Part shown: piece by piece, positions 34,800 to 47,176 of the stretch | Numbering within the stretch: the stretch's first letter is position 1 | Layout: every line of letters starts with the position of its first letter | Assembly (NCBI GenBank): GCA_002007465.1 | Contig: LNAC01000278.1 | Coordinates: 383,805 to 447,804 of the forward strand | DNA: 64,000 bases | Reading direction: 5' to 3' | Origin: Ailurus styani | Taxonomy: Eukaryota > Chordata > Mammalia > Carnivora > Ailuridae | Position numbers and translations under genes: made by a program | Notes under the pieces: generated by a model | The model's input: only the letters and a program-made list of their open reading frames with translations | The model's database searches: none | Told to the model about the DNA's origin: nothing

Positions 34800-35720
34800 G
34801 CAAGTGCTGGCAAAGATGTGGAGAAATCAGAACCCTTATGCATGGTTGGCGGGGACGTAAGTGGTACAGCTGCTAGGAGACACAGTATGGAGGTTCCTCA
34901 CAAAATTCTAAATAGAACTACCATATGATCCAGCAATTCCACCTCTGAGTAGATAGATACCCAAAAGAACTGAAAGCAGGATTTTGAAGAGATATTTGGG
35001 CATATGTGCTCTTACAGTATTCTGCACAGAAGCCAAAATTTGGAAGCAACCTAAGCATCCACTGATGGAAGAATGATCAGCAAAATGTGTAAGTACAGAA
35101 TGGAATATTACTCGGCCTTTAAAAGGAAGGAAACACTGACACAGGCTACAACATGGATAAACCTTGAAGACTTTGTGCTGAGTGAAGTAAACCAGTCACC
35201 AAAGGACAAACAGTGTGCCATTTATTTATTTATATTTATTTATGTATTTTAGCAAGAGAACGAGAGAGGGAGCATGCAACACAAGTAGGGGGAGGAGCAG
35301 AGAGGGAAGGGCAAGCAGACTCCACCACCAGCACGGAGCCAGATGCAGGGCTTGAGCTCATGACCCTGAGATCCTGAGCTGAAATCAAGAGTGAGACGCT
35401 TAACCGACTAAGCCACCTAGGCGCCCCTGGACAATTTTATTTACATGAGGTGCCTAGTGTCAAATTCACAGAGACAGAAAGAATACTTGTAGCCGGGGGC
35501 TGGGGAGAGGGGACAGGGAGTTGTTTCATGTTTCAGAGTACAGAGTTTCTGTACATGTACAGAGTTTCTGTTTTGCAAGATAAAAAGAGTTGGAGAAACT
35601 GGTTGCACAACAGTGTGAATGTACTTAATATTATTAACTCATCTCTCATTAACTATACACTGAAAAATGGCTAAGCTGTTAAATTTTATATTATGTGTAC
35701 TTTATCACATTTTTTTTTTT
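34800..35720 (+). mobile_element. L1 LINE 3' end (ORF2 end and 3' UTR), old
   Basis: GTATGGAGGTTCCTCACAAA, ACCATATGATCCAGCAATTC and GAATGGAATATTACTCGGCC are the conserved L1 ORF2 C-terminal DNA words. The 3' UTR follows and ends at a T-run near 35720. A CAN-SINE splits it. Confidence 0.85.
35219..35427 (-). mobile_element. CAN-SINE nested in L1
   Basis: Antisense, with ATTTATTT repeats at the left and the head (minus GGGGCGCCTAGGTGGCTTAG) at the right end. Confidence 0.92.
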
Positions 35721-35732
35721 AATACAAACTAA

Positions 35733-35940
35733 TGGGACACCTGGGTGACTCAGTCAGTTAAGCATCTGACTCTTGATTTCGGCTCAGGTCAGGATCTCAG
35801 GGTTGTGAGATCAAGCCTCATGTCAGGCTCCATGCTCAGCGGGAAGTTTGAGGATTCTCTCCCTCTCCCTCTGCCCCTCTCCCCTGCACACACTCTCTCT
35901 CTTCAAAATAAATAAATAAAACTTAAAAAATAATAATAAA
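35733..35940 (+). mobile_element. CAN-SINE (CATCTGACTCTTGATTTCGG subfamily)
   Basis: Head GGACACCTGGGTGACTCAGT, CT-rich middle, A-rich tail. Flanked by the short duplication ACAAACTA. Confidence 0.92.
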
Positions 35941-35944
35941 GAGA

Positions 35945-37745
35945 CAAACTAAAATATAGAGCAACAATGGTATGTAAGCCAAGTGGAAGGCCACAGCCAG
36001 AGCTAGCATTCTAACGTCCTGTATTATTCAGAAAGAAGTAAGGGTACTGTTTTACTTTATGTTTTATAAAGTAATTGTATTTTAAAAGTAACCACTGAAT
36101 GAGGAGTACAGTATTTTTAAAAAGACAATACAAAATAAGGCAATTTGAAAAACCCATAGGTTTAAAAAAATGTACAGCTAGTACAGACATATAGAATAAG
36201 AGGCAGCGATAAGCCCAAATACTGTAAATCACTAAACATAGTAACTGTTACCTAGATTAAACTTGCAAAGGAGATTTTCAGAAGGTAGAATATAGCTCAT
36301 ATAGGAAACAATAAAAGTGGTATTTGGAAGGAAATGTATAACCATAATGCCTATTTTTAGGGGAAAAAAGACTGAAATTAATTAAATGTCCAGCTTAAGT
36401 TAAAAGAATAAACAAAAATAGAACAACAGAACTAAGGGAGATAAATATAAAACAAATGATACAACAGGGAGCAACAAATAAAGCCTTGTTCTTTGGAAAG
36501 CCTAATAAAACGAAACTCTGACAGATGTCATCTGGGGGAAGAGAGAAAGCACAAAACCACCTAGGAATGACAAGAAGGCATAGCCATAGATACAAGAGAG
36601 CACAGGAAGAGAATCCTATGAACACTTTTACGCTAATAAAATTTCAAAACTTACCATAAATGAACAAATTCCTAGAAAAATACTAAAAGAGACTCAAAAA
36701 GAAATAGAAATCCGAAGAGCCCTCTAACGATTTAAAAAACTGAATCAGTAGTTCAGCATCTTTCCACAGGCCCCGATGGTTTTACACTCTAGCAAGTTCT
36801 GCCAAATGCTGGAATTATTTGTTACTTGAAGATGATACAAAAGTTTCAAGAGACTGGAAAAAGAGGCTATTTTAACTTTGATCCCTAAAGCAGAGAAGGT
36901 CAATAAAAGGAAAGTACAGGGTAATCTTGCACATGAATAGATATTTTTTTTTAAAGATTTTTATTTATTTGACAGAGAGAGAGATCACAAGTAGGCTGAG
37001 AGGCAGGCAGAGAGAGAGGAGGAAGCAGGCTCCCTGCCAAGCAGGGAGCCCAATGCGGGCCTCGATCCCAGGACCCTAAGATCATGACCTGAGCCGAAGG
37101 CAGAGGCTTTAACCCACTGAGCCACCCAGGCGCCCATGAATAGATATTTTTTTTTAAATCCTCAATAAAATATTAAGAAACCAATTCTAACAATGTATGA
37201 ATATACATCATAATCAAACTAGGTTGACTCCAGTATTATAGAGTCAGTTTAATGCTGACAACCTACTGATACGATTTACCACATTAACAGGTTAAGGGAG
37301 AAAAATCATTTGAGCCATCTAGCTAATGGGAGAAAAAAGTACTTTAAAAAAAAAAATCATCCTTCCAGGATCTCAGCAGGGAAAAACTAACTCCTCACAA
37401 ACAAAATACAGAAGAACTTCCATAACCTGACAAAGGGTATCTACGAAAGCTCTCAGCAAACATTATTTTTAATGGCAAAGTATCGCAATCATTACTAAAA
37501 TCAAGCCATCAATCAGAAACAATAAAAGGATGTCCATTCTTACTTCTGTGCACCCCTGTCTAGAGGTCCTAGCCCATACAGACAAATAAAAATAAAAGGG
37601 GTAAGAACCGGAAAGAGAACAAAACTGTCATGATTCACAAATGCTCACTGTCTACATTAGAACAAAAAGAATCCCTACTGACCTTACAAGGAAGTAGAGC
37701 AAAGTTCCTGGATAGGAAGCACTGTCAAAAATCTTCTATCTAAAA
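35945..37745 (+). mobile_element. L1 LINE ORF2 fragment, old
   Basis: Sense L1 ORF2 DNA: CACTTTTACGCTAATAAAAT, CACAGGCCCCGATGGTTTTA, ACTTTGATCCCTAAAGCAG, CAGCAAACATTATTTTTAAT and ATCAGAAACAATAAAAGGAT. Many stops and indels are present, and a SINE interrupts it. No reverse-transcriptase frame survives. Confidence 0.85.
36953..37135 (-). mobile_element. CAN-SINE, young copy nested in L1
   Basis: An antisense full-length copy with the young head (minus GGGCGCCTGGGTGGCTCAGT, then GGGTTAAAGCCTCTGCC). It has a long duplication beginning ATGAATAGATATTTTTTTTT (from 36933 and from 37136). Confidence 0.96.
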
Positions 37746-38316
37746 CTTACTGAGGGTGGGGGCTAGAAGGCTTGCATGTCCAGTTCAGAGTTGCTTTGTG
37801 GGGATCCATTCAACACAAATGAACTCATTCCTAGAACACCTGACTGAAATGCAAGACAAAGAGATATGTGGGACCCATAGGTCGAGTTTCTCTGTTTACC
37901 CCAAGTGGTGAGGCCAAGGAGGAATAGTCACTGAACCCCCAAGGTCTACTGGTTTACCATTCTTAACCAACTCATGACCAGGGCATCTCCCACCATCAGG
38001 GAAGGTGAGCCCAACAACTGGGACAAAGTTTGCCATCCATTGGCAACTTGGTGGCTGCAGCCCATTCACATGTGGATATGGCCTCAGAACCTAGAGCCTT
38101 CACCCTCCACTCTCCATCACAAAGTGCCATCAACATCTCAGGATCCTGGTTGGGAAGAAGCAGGGATGGAAGGATTGCAGGAGAGAAGAGCTAGTAATAG
38201 GCTTTAAATCTACTAAGAGTCTGTGTCCACTGGACAGTATTTCTTCCTAGATCACGTTCTTCTAGATAAAATTAATATGTAGGACAGTCTAGCATTCTCG
38301 TTTTATAATTTATTAG
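37746..38316. other. Unassigned intronic DNA
   Basis: Nothing is recognised. Confidence 0.35.
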
Positions 38317-38694
38317 ATGAGATCCATGGTTCTAAGCCTTGCCCATCTCACCAGCCTCAGCTCACCTTGCTCCTTACACTCCGTAAATCCAAATTGTTTG
38401 GAATTCCCTGAACCAAGAGGCCTTGAATCCCCACCGTCTTCCCGTGCATTCCCACCTTCTCTGACCACTCCTTCCCTTACCCTCTATGACTCACAGAATA
38501 ACATCTCCCCAGCACTCCCTTTTTTATTATAAAACTTTGTGACAAATAATTATAATTCAATACATGTTCTCCCGTCCATCTCCCGTACAGGACTATGAAC
38601 TCACTAAGAACAGGGACTATGTTTTATTTTATTCACCCTTATATCCCCCAGGGCACAGCTGCTTGATAAGTGTTGGTTTCAATGAATGTATGAA

Positions 38695-38697
<3 letters not shown>
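38317..38697 (+). mobile_element. L2 LINE fragment
   Basis: Sense L2: CACCAGCCTCAGCTCACC, GACTATGAACTCACTAAGAA, CAGGGACTATGTTTTATTTT and CAGGGCACAGCTGCTTGATA. It ends next to the TG microsatellite. Confidence 0.75.

Positions 38698-38729
<32 letters not shown>
38698..38729 (+). repeat. (TG)n microsatellite
   Basis: An uninterrupted dinucleotide run of about 16 units. Likely polymorphic. Confidence 0.97.
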
Positions 38730-38731
<2 letters not shown>

Positions 38732-39331
38732 GTTTCCTCTCCACTGTGCAAAAGGTCTAGACCTCAACACTTCTCTTTGCCACAACTCCCTGGATTCACC
38801 AAGGGAAGAATAACACTGGAGGGAGAGAGGGAAAAAGAGAAATGTTTTTGACTGTGGGCCTCTACATTAAGGAGCTAATTTAGCCACAAGCCTCTACCTG
38901 ACCTGTGGTGGCCTCAGACAGAACCCCCGTGGCTGTGGATCGTTGCCACTGTCAGGGCTGAGCCCAGCTCCCCAGCCCCAGATGAGAGACCGGATGTTTT
39001 CAAAATGACACTGAGGGGCTGGCTGCTCCTGCTGAAAATGACTCTCTCTGGACATGTCTGAAATGCCATGTTTGAAGTTCATCAGGGAGAGCGCCAAGAG
39101 AACAGAGGTTACTACAAGGCCATTTCCATCGGCTTCTGGGAAAATGAGAAGAAATGAACGTTTAAGACAGGGCTGGCCTGCTAAGTAGAGAGATGGCGTC
39201 TCTTGGAAAAATCTCAACTGGTATGTGATTAGATGGACAGGTTCTTTACTGATGCTGGGAATCATATAACTGTCCCAAAGAATAGGAAAGAGGTACTTCC
39301 GACTCTAGGCAGGACATATTACATATATAAT
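38730..39331. other. Unassigned intronic DNA
   Basis: A 123-codon minus frame (38894-39265) lies here in the BCAR3 orientation. I see no domain, homology or good splice sites, so it is treated as chance. Confidence 0.35.
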
Positions 39332-39508
39332 CTTTTTTTCTTTAAGATTTTATTTATTTGTCAGAAAGAAAGAGTTCACAAGCAGGGGGAGCAGCAGGCA
39401 GAGGGAGAAGCAGGCTCCCTGCTCAGCTGGGAGCTTGATCTCAGGATCCTGGGATCATGACCTGAGCCAAAGGCAGATGCTTAATTGACAGAGTCACCCC
39501 GGCGTCCC
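39332..39508 (-). mobile_element. CAN-SINE
   Basis: An antisense copy with the T-rich tail at the left and a diverged head (minus GGGACGCCGGGGTGACTC) at the right. Confidence 0.9.
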
Positions 39509-42500
39509 AAGTCTTTGCTAATTTTAAAAGGGATGTAGCTTTAAAAACAGAGAACTCTAACACTTCTAGATGTGCACCTAGGAAAATGTATTTGGTTTCA
39601 TCACCTTGCAAAATAAATAAGAGGGTCACTCTCCCACATCTCGTAATGTATTTATCGACCTTACCTGTTAAAGTCGGATTCCCTAGGAGTCGACAGGATT
39701 AAGGGTGGTGCATATTTTACATTCTCCTCCAAGAGAATATAACATATGACTTGAGAAGTTCCTTTCACTAATACACTCAACCTCAGGGATGTTCCTTCAC
39801 GATTAAACCAAAAGATCTGCTTTAGAGCAGAGGGGCGGCCTCAGCAGAAGCTCACGGCTCTGCCGTGCGGGGAGTACACCTTCCATTTCTGGTTGTCTGG
39901 AGCTATAAACATCAGGTTCGTGATCCGGCAGCCCAGAGTGACCACTTCCCTTGGTCTGAATATTAAAACTTCAGTTGATGCTTCTAAATCCCGTTCACTT
40001 CTTTGACAACCATAGCTCAGTCATTCAGAGCTGCCCTTATCCAAATCCTGCAATAATTTTCACACACAGCTACACCCCGGGCCCCCTACTCCGCTTCGCT
40101 TGTGGACTCCAATGCCGGTCTTTGCCTCTCACTAGAGTCTTATCCAATTAGATTGGGTCCACTTGTTCCAAATGCCAAGATCTTTTTTGGATCTCATTTC
40201 TGTCATTTTGACATATTTTCCTTCTATGATTCATGTCATCCACCACTGTGATCTGTAGGTCAATATTACTGTTGAAACGATTTTTTTTAAAAAATTGGCC
40301 AGAGTGGGCCAAGAGGCAGGTGAATCAGGACACACCCGACAGCGGGCTTTACCTACGCCCCCGGGGCTGCCTCTTGCCCGACACCTCCTCAACCTTCCTT
40401 TCATCTCCCAACAAATTACCCCAGGAAGGAAATTAATCTGGTATGACTTGCTTTGGGCAACGCCCTGCTAATATACCAAAAGTTGCTGTTTCCTCCACCA
40501 AATATCCAAAAGTCATTGTCCTATAATCCTTTTAAGATATTTCCTGAGATGGGGTCAATCGCATCATTTTACAGGTTAATTTCACCTCTCTGGTTCCTTT
40601 CTGGAAAATTGAAATACTCTTCTGTCTTCCCCGAAGGGCCTTGCGCCTGCACTCCTCCGAGTTGATGGTCTCGGCATCAGGCTCTGGCTCCCTCGGTCTT
40701 CTGGGGCCTCGGGGCCTCACCTCATTTGGAGGCATCAGAGCCTCTTGCCACGGGCTGACAGTTCTCTTCCTTTCCACAGATCCTATCCTTTCCAATCACA
40801 GAAGTCAGTTCCTTGACAAAAAATGCAAGCTAGACAGAGGCTCAGCAGTTTGGTTTCTCTCCCATGCCCCTCTCCCTGGTTTTACTGTTCCGAACCTAAC
40901 TTCTGAAAGCCCTTTTTGTTACCCTTAGCGGTTTTCACAATCCTCTGCTCACTCTGCACTCGGTTTCTTTGATAGCCCGAGCCACCCTCTGATACAGTCC
41001 TTGGGTGCATGGGTTGCATGGCCCAAGCTTTCCGGGGCCTGGGTCCAAGGCCAGGACAGCCCAGAGCAAGTGGCGGCACAGAGCAGGCAGGGCTTCAGGG
41101 AAGGGTTATCTAAAAAGCACCATCTTCAACCACCCAGTCAAGGATGTGCACACCTGGATGTGTGATACCTGGAAATACATGAAGGTCAGAGGCCAAGAAA
41201 AGCAGAACTATTTGTAGAACTAGGGAGTGATACGAAGGGCTAGCCCACGGGGGGAAGTTAGGTCAGCGGCAAAGGAGATGGAAAGAACAGACGCTAGTAA
41301 GGTCGGAGGCCTCAAAAGGGGCACCCCTTTTCCCTAGGACTATGAACACCTCACACAGACACAGCCCCCGGCCTGCCTTTAAAGCTTTCCTACCCAGCAC
41401 GAAGCCAGGCACGTGGGCCATGGTCAACGTACCCATGGATGAATTCCTCAGAATGGCCCCGGCTCATCACGCCGCATCAGGGGGACAGTTCCTGGAGACA
41501 GTCCTGCAGACACAGCCTTAAACCAAGAATGACCGACCGGTCACCTACCTCTTTCTCCTTCAACCTGTGTTGCGCGCTCTACTCACGGGCGTCCTCAACT
41601 GTGTCTCCCTTTCAGAGCCTCGGGCTTTGCTATCAGCCATCACGTTTCCTTCAACTTTGGGAACCTTTCTTCTTGAGGCCCTCGGTATGCTGCAGATGAG
41701 GACACCCTTCCCTCCCTGGCTGTCCAAGAGTCTAAGGCCTGGGTACTTCAGATACTCCTGCTTCTTTCACTTCGGCGGCCAACTCCTGCTTCTCGGGGTC
41801 CATTCCTATCTCATTTGAGAAGACAGTAATGCCTGATGAATGTGTTCAGGGCGTATATTAAAAGGATGGCAACTAAACCACCTCGGGCAGATTCCCTAAT
41901 CATGTGAAAAAGGCATCATTTAAATATCCTACACGGTACACTCGGTTAGTCTACATAGGAATCTGAGGCTAACCCCGTTGATAAAAACTTGACACAGTCA
42001 GCGGCTAACCTGAGCTCAGCAGAATTCCGGTGACGGCGTTAAGCTAAAAGCTGCAGCTCAAATCTTAACTTGGCAGCAGTCAAGTTGAACGGAGGAAGAA
42101 TGAGAAAAACCGTACCAGGCCAGAATGTCTCTTGGCAGGCCGAGAGGGTCTGGCATCAGTGACTCATCAGGCTTCAGGCTGTCTGAGCCCAAACACAGCA
42201 CTTTTGATAAAAGTGGATGCTTTGTTTGGCTGGGGTACACACTGGCCCTTTCTCACTCCCCCAGTCCCATCCCCCCACCCCCAGCCGCTCCTCGTCCCCT
42301 CCAAAATCACGTACCTGTCAAGGTTTCTTCTCAGCTAATTCAAAGGCAGAATAAGAGTGCTGTGGTTTTGAGATAATGCGCTCCAGACCTCTAAAAGGAA
42401 AGATTTCACCGAGCCAGACAGACGGAACACAATGCCCTCCACCTGCCTTCCAAGGGCAGGCAGCCATCCTCAAGGGGGCTGCCCACCCAAACCTTGGAAA

Positions 42501-42894
42501 AGCAACCGTCACCCCTCAGGCAAAAGATGTCCCCCACGGGCATCCATTCACCTCCTCTGCCCAGAGCCATCGGGGACCATGTGGGAGCCTGTGGGGAAGC
42601 ATCATCCCCGTGCTGCTGACGCAGGCCCACAGGGAGGGCAGCCCTGGGGACACGTCTGCTTTAATTAAATCAGAAGTGTTTTTATAAAAAGACTCCAGTA
42701 ATGAAAAAATGTGTTTTGTTTTATTATATGCTTAAAAGATTAGGCCTTTTCCTATTGAATTCTGTCTCTCATCTTAAGAAGAAAACCCTTCCTTTGAACA
42801 GTACCCAGTACTATGCAGCTCCCGCCTAACTGCTCTGCTCCCCTCCAAACCCAAGGCTCAGCCTCCAAGGCTGACTCCTTGGAACAGATGTGGT
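39509..42894. other. Repeat-poor intronic block
   Basis: No transposon is recognised. GC- and CpG-richer patches occur at 40600-40740 and 41000-41090. The 87-codon minus frame at 40532-40795 is rich in R, P and E but matches nothing I recognise. Confidence 0.35.
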
Positions 42895-43483
42895 GGGGCT
42901 CCTCAGGGCTGGGTCCTAGGCTCTCTTCCCTTTATGCTTTACATAGCTCTCTCCCTTGGTGAGGACATCTATTTCCATGGCTTGAATTTCACATCTATGC
43001 AGACTTATAACTTTAACTTTTAGCACAGATCGCTCTCCAGAGCTCCAGGCTCATCATACTGGCAGGTTAACACCTCTACTCGACACGCATGCCTCTTGAA
43101 GTCAGCACCCCCCAAACAGAAGTCTCAACTCTCTGCCATCCACCAAACAGAAGTCTCAACTCTCTGCCACCCACGAAACAAAATACAGCCAAAGAAACGA
43201 AGCCGTGTTCCCCTCCCCGTCTTTCCCATCTCAGTAAATGGCCCCACCTCACACACCCAGCTGCCTGAGCCACGCCTGGCTGTCCCCCTCCCTCACCCCA
43301 CATCATCGCACCTTCAGGAAGTCCTGCAGACTCTACCTACCAAATAGATCTTGAATCCACCCCCCTTATCTACTCCACCACTGTCCTAGCACAGACCTCC
43401 GCCGGCTTCCTGTGCTTTTGTGACCACTTCCTGCCACCACCCCCCAGTCCCTCTGCCCCATCGATCTCTTCTCCACTGAGGCC
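42895..43483 (+). mobile_element. L2 LINE fragment (left part)
   Basis: Sense L2 upstream of the 3' end: GGCTCTCTTCCCTTTATGCT, TCTCCAGAGCTCCAGGCTCA and later CTGTGCTTTTGTGACC. It contains a 31 bp tandem duplication (43113-43174) and is broken by a SINE. Confidence 0.65.
43113..43174 (+). repeat. 31-bp tandem duplication
   Basis: CAAACAGAAGTCTCAACTCT and the following bases occur twice with a 31 bp offset and about one difference, inside the L2. Confidence 0.9.
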
Positions 43484-43491
43484 AAGTGATA

Positions 43492-43520
43492 TATTTTTTA
43501 AAGATTTTATTTATTTATTT

Positions 43521-43566
<46 letters not shown>

Positions 43567-43726
43567 ACAAGTAGGCAGAGAGGCAGGCAGAGAGAGAGGG
43601 GAAAAGCAGGCTCCCCGCTGAGCAGAGAGCCCAACGCAGGACTCGATCCCAGAACCCTGAGATCATGAACTGAGCCAAAGGCTCTGCCTTCAGTGGGCTT
43701 TAACTCACTGAGCCACCAACGTGCCC
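43492..43726 (-). mobile_element. CAN-SINE with expanded GA tract
   Basis: Antisense, with ATTTATTT at the left and the young-type GGGCTTTAACTCACTGAGCC head at the right. Flanking duplication AAGTGATA (43484-43491 and 43731-43738). The normal GAGAGA block has grown to about 40 bp. Confidence 0.93.
43524..43564 (+). repeat. (GA)n microsatellite within SINE
   Basis: About 20 GA units derived from the SINE CT-rich region. Probably variable in length. Confidence 0.95.
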
Positions 43727-43738
43727 CACTAAGTGATA

Positions 43739-43842
43739 ATCTTAAAACTGAATCAGATCACATTATTCCTTTACTTAAAACCCTTTAAAGGCTTCCCTTT
43801 GCCCTCAGGAGGAAACCTACATGCCTAACACCACGATGTAGG
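43739..43842 (+). mobile_element. L2 LINE fragment (right part)
   Basis: AACCCTTTAAAGGCTTCCCT and TTTGCCCTCAGGAGGAAACC continue the L2 broken by the CAN-SINE. Confidence 0.75.
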
Positions 43843-44383
43843 CCAGTACTATCAAACAGAAATACAATGTGAAAACCACATTTTTTTTTACACTTGTGCT
43901 GTGTAAAAGTGCCCACCACCTATTTCCCCCATTCCTCCACCCACCTCCCCTCTGCTAACCATCAGTTTAGAGTTAAGAATCTGTTTCTTGGTTTGCCTTT
44001 CTTTCTCTTTTTCCCCCCTTTCACTCATTTGTTGTTTCTTCAATTCCACATGAGTGAAATCATATGATAATTGTCTTTCTGACTAACTTATTTCGCTTAG
44101 CATAATACCCTCTAGTTCCATCCACATTGCTGCAAATGACAAGATTTCGTTCTTTTTGATAGCTGCATAATATTCCTGCGTGTGTGTGTCTGTGTATACC
44201 ACATCTTCTTTATCTATTCATATGAAAACATGTAATTTTGTTTTCTAGTAGCCAATTGAAAAGAAATAGGTAAAATTAATTTCAGTATCTTATTTAACAT
44301 ATTTCAAAAATAATACCATTTTAATACATAGTAACATAATAAATATTAATGAAGTATTTTACATTCTCTTTTTATATTAAATC
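43843..44383 (+). mobile_element. hAT-type DNA transposon split by L1
   Basis: AGTACTATCAAACAGAAATA, CAATGTGAAAACCACA, then after the L1 insertion GTAATTTTGTTTTCTAGTAG, AATAGGTAAAATTAATTTC and ATGAAGTATTTTACATTCTC. This matches a common mammalian hAT element as I recall it. The family name is not certain. Confidence 0.55.
43881..44218 (-). mobile_element. L1 LINE 3' end, nested
   Basis: Antisense L1 3' end: GAGTGAAATCATATGATAAT, CGCTTAGCATAATACCCTCT and AGTTCCATCCACATTGCTGC, the reversed L1 ORF2 C-terminal DNA. It is inserted within the hAT element. Confidence 0.85.
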
Positions 44384-44605
44384 TTCAAATGTTCCCTCTC
44401 CCAGAGAGGCCTTCCCTCCACCCAATCCAAGGAACTCTCACATCTCCTCATTTTGTGGTTCTGTATTTATTAATGCATTTGTCTACATGCCCCCTACCCT
44501 GGGCAGTGCTTAAGAGCATGGCCCGTATCTATTTCAGTCTCTGTGGGTACTTGGTATCCAGCATCATGCCTGGCACAAAATAAGCTCAATAAATATTTAC
44601 TGAAG
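44384..44605 (+). mobile_element. L2 LINE 3' end
   Basis: CAGAGAGGCCTTCCCTCCAC, CATGCCTGGCACAAAATAAG and CTCAATAAATATTTACTGAA are the classic L2 terminus. Confidence 0.88.
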
Positions 44606-44949
44606 AATAAATAGCAAAGATACTAATATTAAGCACAAGGGCAAGTGGGAAAGGGCTGGGCCCATCCACGGAAGACAGTCTCTGTTTTGTGTCTCCAAAT
44701 AATGGTGTGCTGATTTTTCAGTGCAGCGCGAGGCTGTTATACCTGTAAGCATGAATGGTGGCCAAGACGCACTGCTGTAGGGCAGCTCAGGGCAGACCCA
44801 GAGAGAGGGATTCCAGCCAGATTCCATCAACATGTGGGAAACTTTCTCCCACAGAAGCTGCAGGCACTGAACGTGATCTCAGGTTACACCCAAGGACTAG
44901 AGCCTCCAGGAGGAAGGAAGGATGGAAACCTACACCTGAGCCCCTTCTC

Positions 44950-45095
44950 CACACTAGGTTCTGTGCTAGGCATCCTCACGTGGGATTCTCTCTGGCCTTA
45001 TAGCTGCCCTTTGAAGAAGGGATCAGAGTCAGAAAGGTAAAGTAACTTACACAAGGTCACAAAGCTACTGGGTCTGGTTGCTTGAACTGGTGTCA
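44950..45095 (-). mobile_element. MIR SINE fragment
   Basis: Antisense MIR: ACTAGGTTCTGTGCTAGGCA, AAAGTAACTTACACAAGGTC and ACAAAGCTACTGGGTCTGG. Confidence 0.75.
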
Positions 45096-45344
45096 AGGTC
45101 ACTAGCAGCATTCTTTGATATCCACGACTATGTCAACATCCCAGCAAAGACATCAGTGGCCTTCAAGGTCAGGTGTCACACAGCAGAGTCAGGGAAGGAG
45201 GAGAATAAAGTGCTGGTGATGGGGGGGGGGAGCTGGCCGCAAGGACATGACCTGCTCCCCCGAGACGCCCCAGAAGGCGGTGCCAGGCTCCAGTGCGGAA
45301 GTCAGAGCTCTGCCAGTCAGCTCAGCCTTTGTATTTAGTGACCA

Positions 45345-45475
45345 GGGAACCTTCAGCACCCCTCAGAGGGAGGCATTTTCACCTTCATTTTATAAGTTAG
45401 AACTTGCCCCAGCTCACACTCGTAATGAGCAAAAGCAGCAAAACTGGGATCTGAACTGAGACCTCTGGGTTAGGA
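45345..45475 (-). mobile_element. Possible MIR fragment
   Basis: Weak reversed MIR words: TTTTCACCTTCATTTTATAAG, CCCAGCTCACACTCGTAATG and ACTGGGATCTGAACTGAGAC. Confidence 0.45.
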
Positions 45476-45614
45476 GCCTGGTGTGTTTTCCTCTTCACAG
45501 CAGGAGTTACTATAGCTTTGGTTACTACATCTGCGTATGCATCTGGGATGAAGGACAGTCCAGGACGCACAAAGGCTGGGTCCATTATGGAAGGTTTCTC
45601 AGACTTCTAGAATC

Positions 45615-45801
45615 TTTTTTTTAAAAGATTTAATTTATTTATTTGTCACAGAGAGAGCACAAGCAGGGGGAGCTGCAAGCAGAGGGACAAGCAGGCCTCC
45701 CTCTGAGCAGGGAGTCCAATGTGGGACTCGATCCCAGGACCCCAGGATCATGGCCTGAACTGAAGGCAGATGCTTAACCGACTAGGCCACCCAGGGGCCC
45801 C
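45615..45801 (-). mobile_element. CAN-SINE
   Basis: An antisense copy with an imperfect duplication AGACTTCTAGAAT/AGAGTTCTATAAT on its two sides. Confidence 0.9.
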
Positions 45802-47162
45802 AGAGTTCTATAATTTTTAAATAACATCAGAATCCTTAGAACAAGAAGACCACGTGTTTGTCTTCGGGACCTCTAAGCAGAGACCCCCTGAAATTCTACA
45901 GCCAACCCTGCGGCTAGTCTGCTGGGGACAGACAGCATGGTGGCAGCACGGCAAAGCGGGCCCCGAGGGGTGGCCGTGACAGGCCGGCTTGTCAGTCCTG
46001 GGGCTCCAGTACGGGCCCCACGGAGTGCCCTTCCCATGAACAACAGCAGTGACATCTTCTCCAGCCTGTGTGCTCTGGCCAGGCTGTGGAGGCTCCCAAA
46101 TCCACAGGTGATGAGAACACGAATAACTTGCAACTGCACAGCACCCTCTGTTTACAACAGGCTTCTACGTATCCTGAGAGGTGTGAAAAACTCTCCTGGT
46201 TTCTGACTCTCAGAAGACTAAAAACCTGACCTTTCCCCCAAACAGCATGCAGGAGGCCTGAGAAACCCTGATTTATATGTCCTGGGGGTGGGGGCAGAGA
46301 CGATGTCGAGCAGCAACACTCAACAAGGACTGCTTTGTGTAATTCTCTGATCATTTTCTGGGTTGACATTTGCACTCACTGAAAAAAAAAATCTTTCAGT
46401 TTTCCCCAGAACAGCTGAGAATGCACAGATCCCAGCCTTTAGGTTCAAATCATCCCTGTCAGTAGAGGATTGAGGACCACTGTCAGGCAGCTGGTGGACC
46501 TGTAGGCATTTCCCAGTCCCCAGGCTCTCTGCAACACCCCGCTGCACTGGTGGTGGTGGGAGGCAGGGTAGGAGGTGGGGAATGCCCAGCAGGGGCTGAG
46601 CTCACCTCTGACCCAGCTGCTCCTGGCTCAGCACACTGGGGGCCACCAGAGCCTGAACATGCCCCATGCCTCAGAATGCACTACCGCAACCACAACAGCT
46701 GCTTTCAAACACTGGGGAGCGTTTCAAAATGTTAGTAAAATGCAACTTGAAATTTCGAAAATAAAAATTCAACAAATGGACTATAACTGTCCTGGAGACA
46801 TTCTTGGCTATTAAATGACTGTCACTCTGCTAACTCAATAAATGCGCCTTCTATTAAACGGAATCTGTTAATCTAGTACACAGACTTCTGCAACTCCAAA
46901 CCCAACTTTTCCTCTGTGCACAAAAGCTTCCAATCTGCAGAGAGCAGACACGCCTGTATGTAACTAAAATGCAGATACTTGCATGTGGACCTTTACATTG
47001 TAGATCCCTCTGATTAACTGCAAGCTAAAGACATATTTGCATGTCTGGGGAAACATCTTGCTTTGTTAAAGAGAAAGCAGAAAGCTCTAGAACTTGGTGG
47101 TTCTCAAGAGGAACCAATGAGATAATTTTGGGGGTGACAGCATTGATACAGCCCAGACTTAG
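45802..47162. other. Unassigned intronic DNA
   Basis: GC-richer at 45890-46060. No exon, repeat or RNA is recognised with confidence. A 127-codon minus frame (45992-46375) has no protein features. Confidence 0.35.
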
Positions 47163-47176
47163 ATCAGTGTTTTGAG

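Noticed and set aside
38894..39265. 123-codon minus-strand frame inside the 26 kb intron
   Set aside because: No domain, no good splice sites, and composition is not coding-like.
40532..40795. 87-codon minus-strand frame rich in R, P and E, in the BCAR3 direction
   Set aside because: I looked for flanking acceptor and donor sites that would make it an exon and found none convincing. No homology recognised.
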